This document shows positions 1 through 6,825 of a stretch of 46,411 bases of DNA, piece after piece (the stretch's first letter is position 1; each line of letters starts with the position of its first letter). Under the pieces are notes generated by a model that saw only the letters and a list, made by a program, of their open reading frames with translations, was not told the origin of the DNA and made no database searches. The translations under genes were made by a program, and so were the position numbers. The DNA is taken from the IMG/VR virus record IMGVR_UViG_3300008266_000097, positions 1 to 46,411 of that record. One strand, given 5' to 3'. Origin of the DNA: a virus.

Positions 1-1343
1 TTTGGCCCATTCCAAATAAACACAAACAATTCATCTAATAACCTTTTAGAACGAATTATGGGAGATTTTTCTCTCATATAAGTATCTAACTTTGATATAA
101 TTAATGGACGGGTTTTTTGTGTTATTGAAAACCCTGGCACCATATCTTCTTTTTGTTTTAAATCCCACCCACGCCTTAAATGGATGTCCTCATCTACATA
201 CCCCAACTCTCTATACGAATAGTAAAGGTTTTGATAATTACGGTCAATAGCTTCTTGGATTACCGCCCACCCAATGTTTGCATTTTCAATTACTAAAAGA
301 GCGTTATTCCACTCCGTTGCAACTGATGTTAAAAATGCTCCATATTGTTTTGTTTCTATCTTACCCCTATACTCTGCTACCTGTTCAATTCTTTCAACAT
401 CTATGACATGAAATGCGGAATAGTCTGCACCATCACCCCTAGCAACGTCGGCAACAACAATATAGTTTTTTTCATAGTTTGGGTAATCCCATATCCAATA
501 ATTTGCATCAAACCCACGCTTTTCAACGGGTTCGGTAATATGGGTTTCACTATACCACTCTAACACACTACCATCAACAACAGTGTAACCTGATGATATA
601 AAGTCAGTATCACATTCTTGTGCAGCACCTTTTTCACCCAATAATCGGGTTTGTTCATCTCTCCATCGTTGATTTCTTTCGGGGTGAACTGTCCAATGTA
701 ATCTTGTTGGGTGCCATTTATCACCTTGCTCACCCTGCAACCAAACTTTATGAAAGAAATTACCTACACCATTTGGTGTTGAAAGAACGATAGCACCACC
801 ACCAGTTGATAATGTTGATTGTGCTGATAACCATATCTCTTCAATACCTTTGATAAATGCAGCCTCATCAATAATCAATAATGAAAGTGCTTCAGAACGG
901 CCTGCTGTTTCAGTTGCAGAAACTGCTTTAATCTGAGAACCATTCTTTAATCTAAGTGATAATTTGTTATCTTCTGCCGCAGGAACTTTTAACCAACTTG
1001 GTAGGTTATCATACATAAACCTAACTTTGGTTACAAGGTTTTTTGCTACATCCTGTGTGGTGGCAATTACAAGTATGTTCTTATCTCTATGAAACAGCAT
1101 TAACCAAGTAGCATATCCAGCACTAATAGTGGATATACCTAATTGGCGTGATTTAAGAATAACATTGAAACGATGTTCTTTAAAACTATCAATCAATCCC
1201 TCTTGGAAATCATAAAGATTAAATAGTATTTTCCCTCTATGGGGGTGTTGTATGTAACAGTATTTTTTAAAAAAGTATACTGGGTCTTTTGCACACTTTA
1301 CATACTCATCGGATATTAATTCCTTTAAAGTTTTAGCAGCCAT
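1..1343 (-). CDS. Terminase large subunit, gp17-like (3' end outside window)
   Basis: Motor ATPase and nuclease that packages DNA into the prohead. I translated 447 codons from the ATG at 1343; the C-terminus runs off the left edge. The ATPase carries a Walker A of the T4 gp17 type (SRQLGIST, residues 65-72) and a Walker B (LLIIDEAAF). The nuclease begins with an Asp motif (VVADVARGDGADYSAF) and continues with the acidic LVIENANIGW motif. The third nuclease Asp would lie beyond the window, so completeness cannot be judged. The gene starts 4 nt after the stop of the membrane protein upstream, so it is probably co-transcribed with it. The family assignment is secure. It marks this region as the packaging and structural module of a tailed phage. 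Confidence 0.93.
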   Translation of the reverse strand, partial: MAAKTLKELISDEYVKCAKDPVYFFKKYCYIQHPHRGKILFNLYDFQEGLIDSFKEHRFNVILKSRQLGISTISAGYATWLMLFHRDKNILVIATTQDVAKNLVTKVRFMYDNLPSWLKVPAAEDNKLSLRLKNGSQIKAVSATETAGRSEALSLLIIDEAAFIKGIEEIWLSAQSTLSTGGGAIVLSTPNGVGNFFHKVWLQGEQGDKWHPTRLHWTVHPERNQRWRDEQTRLLGEKGAAQECDTDFISSGYTVVDGSVLEWYSETHITEPVEKRGFDANYWIWDYPNYEKNYIVVADVARGDGADYSAFHVIDVERIEQVAEYRGKIETKQYGAFLTSVATEWNNALLVIENANIGWAVIQEAIDRNYQNLYYSYRELGYVDEDIHLRRGWDLKQKEDMVPGFSITQKTRPLIISKLDTYMREKSPIIRSKRLLDELFVFIWNGP

Positions 1344-1347
1344 TAGT

Positions 1348-1950
1348 TTATTTACTTATTTGCCAATAAATCTTTCCTGTAAAGTTTGGGTTTAGTTCAT
1401 TATCTATCCCAGCACCAATTGCAAATGATTTTCTTTTTTTGGTTCTAATTAATAATTCACCATTGGCAATCATATAATTTCTACTCCCCACGAAACCACC
1501 ACCCAAATAGATTTCTCTTTTGTTTATTAAAATACTATGAGTAACAGTCTTAGTAGGAATAACAACATTTGTTATAGATTGGCGTGATTGAATTTGATTT
1601 TGTGAAATTGTATCTTTTAATACTACATATCCAAATGTATCTACTGCAATGGTGTCCTGATAATAATATTTTGAATAGTAATCTGTTAAAAGAGCCATTG
1701 TATCAATTGGTTCGGTTTGATTTACTATAAAACTATCAATATCAATTACAACTCTATCTTGCCATTTCGGCACATAAACTTTTGATTCATTGGTAATAGT
1801 ATCGTATTTGTATGCCACCGTTGTTACGGTGTCTATGGTAGGTTCGTTGTTAAAAATTCCTTTAACAAAGCCCATAGGTAATTTATCCCTAAGTAAAAAT
1901 AGGGCAATTAATACTACTATTACTAGTCCAAAAATTTTAGATATTTTCAT
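1348..1950 (-). CDS. Single-pass membrane-anchored protein, function unknown
   Basis: A 200-residue protein. The frame stays open upstream to 2049, but I start at the ATG at 1950 because a clean N-terminal membrane helix follows at once (about residues 4-21, rich in I, V and L) and because the longer form would run deep into the upstream gene. After the helix comes a Thr/Asp/Val-rich stretch with repeated DT pairs (IDTVTT, YDTIT, IDTMALL, QDTIAVDT), then a C-terminal part with alternating strand-like sequence. An N-terminal anchor followed by an extended periplasmic part resembles small phage membrane proteins such as spanin-like or DUF6808-like proteins. That comparison is by layout only. 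It overlaps the upstream gene by 14 nt, suggesting translational coupling. Confidence 0.7.
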   Translation of the reverse strand: MKISKIFGLVIVVLIALFLLRDKLPMGFVKGIFNNEPTIDTVTTVAYKYDTITNESKVYVPKWQDRVVIDIDSFIVNQTEPIDTMALLTDYYSKYYYQDTIAVDTFGYVVLKDTISQNQIQSRQSITNVVIPTKTVTHSILINKREIYLGGGFVGSRNYMIANGELLIRTKKRKSFAIGAGIDNELNPNFTGKIYWQISK

Positions 1951-2245
1951 TGTTTTTCTTCTGCTTTTTTTGTTTCGCTCTGTAATTATTTCTTCTTTTT
2001 GGTTTTGGTTTTTGTTCAACAACAGCTTCGGCTTTAGGTTCTTCGGCAACAGGTGTTGCTTTTTTAACTTCAGCTTTTAGCTCCTCAACGATTGCTCCTA
2101 CCCCCGTTGGTGATAATGCACCAACATATCTTACCGATGATGAAAAAATTGATTCTTCTGGATATGGATGTATCACTGTTTCAACCTTCTTTGGTTCGGT
2201 TTTTTGACCAAAAATTAAACGAAATAATCTTTTTAAAATGTTCAT
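1937..2245 (-). CDS. Small basic/acidic protein, unknown
   Basis: A 102-residue protein I do not recognise. It begins with a basic amphipathic stretch (MNILKRLFRLIFGQK), which could lie on a membrane surface. A low-complexity middle rich in Glu, Ala and Lys follows, then a strongly basic tail (RRNNYRAKQKKQKK) that could bind nucleic acid. The start is well supported: a strong Shine-Dalgarno sequence (AGGAGG) sits just upstream of the ATG, with a late-like ATATTTAT motif above it. Its position just before the terminase genes invites comparison with a small terminase or packaging accessory protein, but I see no motif for that. Confidence 0.65.
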   Translation of the reverse strand: MNILKRLFRLIFGQKTEPKKVETVIHPYPEESIFSSSVRYVGALSPTGVGAIVEELKAEVKKATPVAEEPKAEAVVEQKPKPKRRNNYRAKQKKQKKNNENI

Positions 2246-2264
2246 AACTTTTCCTCCTATTTTT

Positions 2265-2272
2265 ATAAATAT
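2265..2272 (-). promoter_or_regulatory. Late-like promoter motif
   Basis: ATATTTAT on the coding strand, 19 nt before the ATG at 2245, with an AGGAGG ribosome binding site in between. Confidence 0.4.
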
Positions 2273-2286
2273 TGATTTTAATTTTA

Positions 2287-3222
2287 TTAAAGTAATTTTG
2301 ATATTAAATACGATGCTTTATCAATTAACAACCGATTGTATGGGCTGGATGTTATTATTGGTAATGCGTTTACAATATCCATTTTTGATTTTATATACAT
2401 CTTTGATTTAGGGTCATTTTCAAACTTTTTAGCACCCCAAAGGTGATATATTGATTGATTCAATAATTTATGAGCATCTTCTGATTCGGAATCTAAATCA
2501 AATGTATAAAAAGATTGATTGGTATAAACTACAGGCACCAATGCTTTTGTTTTAATTTTTTTTAATTGTTTTGAAAGTGCTGCCAAAAACCATTGCTCCA
2601 TTATTATTTGCGGTGATGAGTCAGCATACAATAACTCTTTTTCTTTTGTCATATTTTTTACTTCACCACTTGCTCCCAATACAAATTCAAAGTATTGAGT
2701 TACATATTCTGTCTTAAATTTTTCATTGAACATTCCAACAACAGCACAATTCATTGGAAAAGAATCTTTAAAAGAAATTATTCGTTTTTTATCCCACTTC
2801 CAATTACCTGAATGTTCTATATCCAATGGATTACCATATGTGGTTGGTGATTCTCTATGAAGATATAATAAATCACATCCAGCCGATTCTTTCTTTAAAT
2901 TTTTATACAAAACCAAATCAGTATCATAGATAATAAATGGAGTTTTTAATTTTGACATTGCCCATATTTTTGGAGATGCCCAAAAGTTGGATGATACTTT
3001 ATCGTATGGATAATCATCAAAATAATCAGTAATAACCCCATCGTAAAGTGGAGTTATATTCCAACTATCGTAAAATTCTTTTGATTTTTTATCGGTTATT
3101 AAATAAAGTGGTGTATCAGCATTATGAGTTTTGTGAACAATACACGAATACATCTGAACTAATAACTCAAAAGAGCCGGGTGGTCTATTTTCATTAACCA
3201 AAAAGACATGGTATGAATTCAT
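2287..3222 (-). CDS. Glycosyltransferase-like protein (GT-A type)
   Basis: A 311-residue protein with the layout of a GT-A glycosyltransferase. An N-terminal strand/helix region reads like a nucleotide-sugar binding fold (HVFLVN ... TPLYLITDKKS), and a DxD motif in a hydrophobic strand (IIYDTDLVLY, Asp100 and Asp102) would bind the metal and sugar nucleotide. The closest family I can suggest is the GT8-like or DUF6734 type seen in Bacteroidota; this is recall and not a search result. It sits beside the terminase genes and a mini-cupin, so possible roles are glycosylation of a virion or host surface component or of modified DNA bases. There is no signal peptide, so it should act in the cytoplasm. 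Confidence 0.6.
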   Translation of the reverse strand: MNSYHVFLVNENRPPGSFELLVQMYSCIVHKTHNADTPLYLITDKKSKEFYDSWNITPLYDGVITDYFDDYPYDKVSSNFWASPKIWAMSKLKTPFIIYDTDLVLYKNLKKESAGCDLLYLHRESPTTYGNPLDIEHSGNWKWDKKRIISFKDSFPMNCAVVGMFNEKFKTEYVTQYFEFVLGASGEVKNMTKEKELLYADSSPQIIMEQWFLAALSKQLKKIKTKALVPVVYTNQSFYTFDLDSESEDAHKLLNQSIYHLWGAKKFENDPKSKMYIKSKMDIVNALPIITSSPYNRLLIDKASYLISKLL

Positions 3223-3237
3223 CGTAACTTATTTACA

Positions 3238-3245
3238 ATAAATAT
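3238..3245 (-). promoter_or_regulatory. Late-like promoter motif
   Basis: CTATATTTATT context, 15 nt before the ATG of the glycosyltransferase-like gene. Confidence 0.4.
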
Positions 3246-3259
3246 AGAATTAATATCTA

Positions 3260-3529
3260 TTAATTCAATAATTTGATATTTACTTCAAGTGGTGTATTTC
3301 CACGTATGATTCTATGATAAGTTTCTTTTTTAATTTTAAATTTATCACCAGGCTTTAATTCAATTGGTAGTTGATTATCAGATTGAAACATCCACCCATT
3401 ACCACTTACAACTTCTACTAACCTATCTTCCCTATCTCTATGCCAAACCAATTCTGAATTATCTACATTTGGTTTAAATACCCTACGAAGATTATTTTGG
3501 GACCTGATTTCGGAATAAGGTCTTTTCAT
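3260..3529 (-). CDS. Mini-cupin domain protein
   Basis: An 89-residue protein, essentially one small cupin-like beta barrel. It has the run LVWHRDREDR, then a turn with GNGWMFQSDN, the cupin-typical LKPGDKFKIKKETYHRIIRG, and a last strand (LEVNIKLL). The His and Glu residues in these strands could bind a metal, although the classical cupin motif 1 is incomplete. I recall similar WHRDRxDR proteins in other marine and freshwater myophages, with no known role. It begins 1 nt after the stop of the 485-residue protein upstream and so belongs to the same transcript. Confidence 0.6.
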   Translation of the reverse strand: MKRPYSEIRSQNNLRRVFKPNVDNSELVWHRDREDRLVEVVSGNGWMFQSDNQLPIELKPGDKFKIKKETYHRIIRGNTPLEVNIKLLN

Positions 3530-3530
3530 A

Positions 3531-4988
3531 TTACCAATATGAGTTTATATCCTCACCACCGCCGATTTTAGACCAATGGCGGGGTAGATTACAAGACCAA
3601 TAACCTGGCGATGTTTTATCGGTTTTCTCGGGACAATTATGTCTATCTGAAAACGCTTTCCTTGCCTCTGGGTCATTTATTTTCGCAGTTAATCCACCCT
3701 TTACATCCCCAAAGGTTACTTTTCTGATGTTATCACTTGATGGGTCTTTTACATATACCACATACTTTTTACCTTCATCTGGATTTCTTTTTGGTGAATT
3801 TAATTCTACTTCCCTTCCCTGATATTCTGCTTCAACCAGCATTGGGAAATCCAATAAAACTTTCTTACCCTCATACACTGCAACCTTACCCAAATCAGAA
3901 TCTAAAAACCATTCATCACTTTCGTTCATCGGCATGAACTGACCGTTTCTCCACAACTCCCTACATTCGTTTACCAACTTAAAAAATTTAGGAGAACCAT
4001 ATCTAAACACATTTTCAGAAAGTGGTTTTTTATTTTTCAAATGCCATTCCAATCCCTCACTAATTCTTTTCTTACTCTCACCCAAAGGATTACCATTTAC
4101 ATTCAACTCACCATTCAAATAATGTTTTGCATTTACCATCAACTCTTTTGCACGAATAATATCAGATTGCCACCAATGAGGAAAATCAATCTCTTTATCG
4201 GATTTATCAAATTGATTTAACATTTCGTAAAGTTCTTTTGCATATTTTGCAATACGAAACAAATCAGCTTTTAACATATTAGGTTCATCATCTTGATGCC
4301 CTAAATCAATATCTTCAGTTAAACTTTTTAACTTTTTTAATTTAGTTGTTAAATCAGCCATTTTATTCAAATGGGCTTTTTGAGAAGCAGTTCTTTTATT
4401 TTGAGGTATTTTACTAAAAGCAGCGGTATCTTTGGCATTATCTTTTAATGTTTTCTGAATACTCAGCATTTCCTTTTTTTGTGCTGCTTGTTCTTTACCT
4501 GCCTTTTTAACAGAGGATGTGGCGGGTTCATCATCATCATCATCAACTTCGGTTATTACAGGATATTTTTTTCCGTTGAATTCAAACTCTTTCAACCCTT
4601 CTTTTCTTGCATTATAAAGCGCTCCAGTAAACGCGTTACCTTCGTTTATATTATCTTGTGCAAGAATTTGAATATCTTTTATATCACCAACAAATGGGCC
4701 TTTTAAGGTTTTAATAGTTACTTTGTTTCCCTGAATCTTTAAAACCATCCCAGTTTTATTTTTTGATTTAAAGTGAACAAAATCACCAACTTCAAATCCT
4801 AAATTTTCGTTGGCTTCATCTACAGATTCTTCGGTTTTCCAACCACCACCGGCCGCTTTGTATTGTTTCGCAGCCCAACCATTGGCATATGCACTGGGGT
4901 AAACGTCAAACTTTTTCTTTGCTTGAGATTTATAATAATTCCATTTTGCTGGGTCGGTTGGAACATTCTTTTCTACTATTAATTTCAT
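3531..4988 (-). CDS. DUF5872-type protein, putative virion-internal or structural
   Basis: A 485-residue protein. Residues 10-50 match the DUF5872 pattern I remember from phages and giant viruses (PAKWNYYKSQAKKKFDVYPS, then AYANGWAAKQYKAAGGGW). An SH3/KOW-like segment follows (GFEVGDFVHFKSKNKTGMVL), then a Lys-rich helical region and a C-terminal part with a Cys pair in CPEKTDKTSPGYWSCNLPRHW. The protein starts MKLIVE, a short version of the N-terminal leader seen in neighbouring genes. Several internal xNEG or SEG sites could be protease sites. It lies in a run of putative internal proteins. Function unknown. Confidence 0.65.
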   Translation of the reverse strand: MKLIVEKNVPTDPAKWNYYKSQAKKKFDVYPSAYANGWAAKQYKAAGGGWKTEESVDEANENLGFEVGDFVHFKSKNKTGMVLKIQGNKVTIKTLKGPFVGDIKDIQILAQDNINEGNAFTGALYNARKEGLKEFEFNGKKYPVITEVDDDDDEPATSSVKKAGKEQAAQKKEMLSIQKTLKDNAKDTAAFSKIPQNKRTASQKAHLNKMADLTTKLKKLKSLTEDIDLGHQDDEPNMLKADLFRIAKYAKELYEMLNQFDKSDKEIDFPHWWQSDIIRAKELMVNAKHYLNGELNVNGNPLGESKKRISEGLEWHLKNKKPLSENVFRYGSPKFFKLVNECRELWRNGQFMPMNESDEWFLDSDLGKVAVYEGKKVLLDFPMLVEAEYQGREVELNSPKRNPDEGKKYVVYVKDPSSDNIRKVTFGDVKGGLTAKINDPEARKAFSDRHNCPEKTDKTSPGYWSCNLPRHWSKIGGGEDINSYW

Positions 4989-5001
4989 TTCTTACCTCAA
5001 A

Positions 5002-5520
5002 TTATGGAACATATTTTGGAATATTCATCTTAACAAATTGTTCAAAATCCTTTGGGTCCGGTCCATTTGCACGAATTTCAAATCCTGTAAGGTTTTTGTT
5101 TCCTAAAATTAAATAACCTTTTGATGTTTCCCAATTTTCAGGTTTATCATCATCCATATTATCAAATTGATTTGGTAGATAGGTAACTAACACATTAAAT
5201 ATAACATGATGTCCACCAACAATCGAACTCATTGTTGGTTTAACTGGGGTGTTCCCAACTCTGAATTTTCTAATCATTATCCCGTATCCTTTGCCGGGAT
5301 TTTCGTATCTTCTAAACCAATTATCGGTTTCTAAACGATATATTGCGGTGTTGCTTGTAACTTTTCTCATCAGGATTAACCTAACAGTTGTATCGTTGTA
5401 AGAATCTCCTGGCTTATTTCTTAAGTCTTTAACTGTAAAATCAGTTGAATAAACCCCTTCGTTAGTTAATTCGGATTTTACAACTTTATTAATTAACTGC
5501 TTTAATTCGTTTAGTTTCAT
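5002..5520 (-). CDS. Leader-bearing protein of unknown function (172 aa)
   Basis: The protein opens with an amphipathic helix of about 21 residues (MKLNELKQLINKVVKSELTN then E, followed by G) that closely resembles the starts of its upstream neighbours. The body after the leader looks like a mixed beta fold (VRLILMRKV, AIYRLETDNWFRRYE, HHVIFNVLVTYLP). I recognise no family. The ATG is preceded by AGAGGAATCAAACA, a reasonable ribosome binding site. My inference is that the N-terminal helix is a targeting or pro-peptide and the rest a packaged or structural protein. Confidence 0.7.
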   Translation of the reverse strand: MKLNELKQLINKVVKSELTNEGVYSTDFTVKDLRNKPGDSYNDTTVRLILMRKVTSNTAIYRLETDNWFRRYENPGKGYGIMIRKFRVGNTPVKPTMSSIVGGHHVIFNVLVTYLPNQFDNMDDDKPENWETSKGYLILGNKNLTGFEIRANGPDPKDFEQFVKMNIPKYVP

Positions 5521-5546
5521 TGTTTGATTCCTCTTTGATTTATATT

Positions 5547-5798
5547 TTAATAGTGTTTATCATCGTATCCGCCTAGCATTCTTGCCTCATGAATAATATC
5601 AGCAACTAGACTACCCAAGTTCTTCCAATCCCAATTTATATTTTTTTGCTTACCAATTTTCATTAAGTAAGTTTCTAAGTTAGCAACCGAATCTTTAAGA
5701 TCTTTTTCATTTACTTGTGTTGTGGTTACAAGCGGTCCTTCATTTAAAGCCTTTTTGGCTTCCTCTCTGATTAACTTTCTTAGTTGTGATACTTTCAT
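5547..5798 (-). CDS. Leader-bearing small protein (83 aa)
   Basis: It starts with the clearest copy of the shared leader (MKVSQLRKLIREEAKKALNE, followed by GP). The remaining roughly 63 residues are helical, ending HEARMLGGYDDKHY. If the leader is cut after LNE, only a small peptide would remain, much like the internal proteins of T4. AAAGGAAACAAACA precedes the ATG. No family recognised. Confidence 0.7.
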   Translation of the reverse strand: MKVSQLRKLIREEAKKALNEGPLVTTTQVNEKDLKDSVANLETYLMKIGKQKNINWDWKNLGSLVADIIHEARMLGGYDDKHY

Positions 5799-5828
5799 TG
5801 TTTGTTTCCTTTTTGTGATTTATATTAT

Positions 5829-5836
5829 ATAAATAT
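5829..5836 (-). promoter_or_regulatory. Late-like promoter motif
   Basis: CTATATTTATATAA context, 30 nt before the ATG at 5798 and just after the stop of the preceding gene. Confidence 0.4.
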
Positions 5837-5865
5837 AGTGTTTGTTTATTTCCAATATCGGTGTA

Positions 5866-6216
5866 CTAAGCACCAGTCTTAACAAAAACAGGCTTTTGAC
5901 CTTTTGATTGTTCACCACCCTTTTTAGCATCTCCAGCTTTCTTTTGGGCTGCTCTTTTCCTTTTTACAAACGCTGCTCTTCCTTCAGGCCCTAACTTATT
6001 AGCCTTTTCTTTAGAAAGACAGGCTGAATAAGATTCTCCCTCTTCAGCATCACCACACTTACCTAATTTTTCACCTGTAGTTGAATATCTATCCCAACCA
6101 CCGCCTGTGGTTGAACCGGTCTTACCCTTACCAAACCACCCTCTTAAATCTTCGTTGATAATCTCTCTTACTACACTTCGGATTAATTCTCTAAGCTGTT
6201 GTTGTTTGTTCTTCAA
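5866..6216 (-). CDS. Leader-bearing basic protein with GKCGD...ACLSKEKA domain; TTG start
   Basis: I choose the TTG at 6216 over the ATG at 6261. The TTG product begins MKNKQQQLRELIRSVVREII then NE, matching the leader of the neighbouring proteins, and a GGAG sits 7 nt upstream of it. The ATG form would extend 70 nt into the previous gene and add an unrelated N-terminus. After the leader comes a domain with GWDRYSTTGEKLGKCGD, YSACLSKEKANKLG and GRAAFVKRKRAAQKKAG, a pattern I recall from other phages and giant viruses (DUF6321-like), then a Lys/Gly-rich tail. The mature part is very basic (116 aa in all with the leader), so DNA binding inside the capsid is plausible. Confidence 0.65.
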   Translation of the reverse strand: MKNKQQQLRELIRSVVREIINEDLRGWFGKGKTGSTTGGGWDRYSTTGEKLGKCGDAEEGESYSACLSKEKANKLGPEGRAAFVKRKRAAQKKAGDAKKGGEQSKGQKPVFVKTGA

Positions 6217-6799
6217 GTTCTTGCTCCAATTTTTGGATATAATCTTTACGCAACTTTTCAAAATCAGAATCTACTTTTGATAAAAGTTCATCCATATTAA
6301 ACCCATTCCATTCTTCAACCGAACCATTCTCGTTGATGAACTTCATTTTTAACGCAACTTTAAGGGCTTCTTTTTCAAATTCAGCCTGCTTTAACCATGC
6401 TTTCGCATTCTCAAGCATTTTCTTTTTTTCATATCTATCATACTCCCCACTCATTCGTAATTTTGATTCCATACTTAATACACAATCAAAACACATCCCG
6501 TGAAAAGCACGCATTTTTTCATCCAACCTTTTTGGGTTTTTACAGTCGCAAGTTTCCTTCACACAATTAGGGAACTTTTTCAAGTCCTGCCTAAGTTGGT
6601 GAAGCTTACCGAGTTTTACTTTATACCCAGCTTTTTGCTCCCACATATCCCCATTTTCATCCTGCCATTGTTCACCGATTTCTCTGCGAACATAAGTAGG
6701 ATTTTCTTCAAAACCAATGGTTGTTCGTGTTTGGGTTTTATGTGTACCCGCCAACATTTCAGTAACCGCTTTTGTGTTTTTTAATTTACTACTTTTCAT
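6191..6799 (-). CDS. Cys-motif protein, unknown (202 aa)
   Basis: The N-terminal third is polar with a GEQWQDENGDMWEQKAGYKV segment. A Cys cluster follows (NCVKETCDCKN, then GMCFDCVLSMESKL), whose CxxxxCxC and CxxC spacing suggests a zinc-binding knuckle. The C-terminal half is one long charged helix with coiled-coil character (residues about 105-200), ending LEQELEEQTTTA. I recall proteins with the GEQWxDxxGxxWEQK segment in other large environmental phages, without an assigned role. The end overlaps the TTG start of the next gene by 26 nt. Confidence 0.65.
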   Translation of the reverse strand: MKSSKLKNTKAVTEMLAGTHKTQTRTTIGFEENPTYVRREIGEQWQDENGDMWEQKAGYKVKLGKLHQLRQDLKKFPNCVKETCDCKNPKRLDEKMRAFHGMCFDCVLSMESKLRMSGEYDRYEKKKMLENAKAWLKQAEFEKEALKVALKMKFINENGSVEEWNGFNMDELLSKVDSDFEKLRKDYIQKLEQELEEQTTTA

Positions 6800-6812
6800 A
6801 ACTTATTTTAAT

Positions 6813-6820
6813 ATAAATAT
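6813..6820 (-). promoter_or_regulatory. Late-like promoter motif
   Basis: GATATTTATATTAA context, 13 nt before the ATG at 6799. Confidence 0.4.
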
Positions 6821-6825
6821 CTAAA

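Noticed and set aside
345-563. Plus-strand open frame over the terminase gene (and many similar plus-strand frames across the window)
   Set aside because: They lie opposite well-supported minus-strand genes, have no recognisable domains, and the genome block is otherwise fully co-oriented.
1790-2080. Plus-strand frame coding a hydrophobic, Phe-rich peptide
   Set aside because: It is the antisense image of Lys/Glu-rich and membrane-anchor codons of the two minus-strand genes here.
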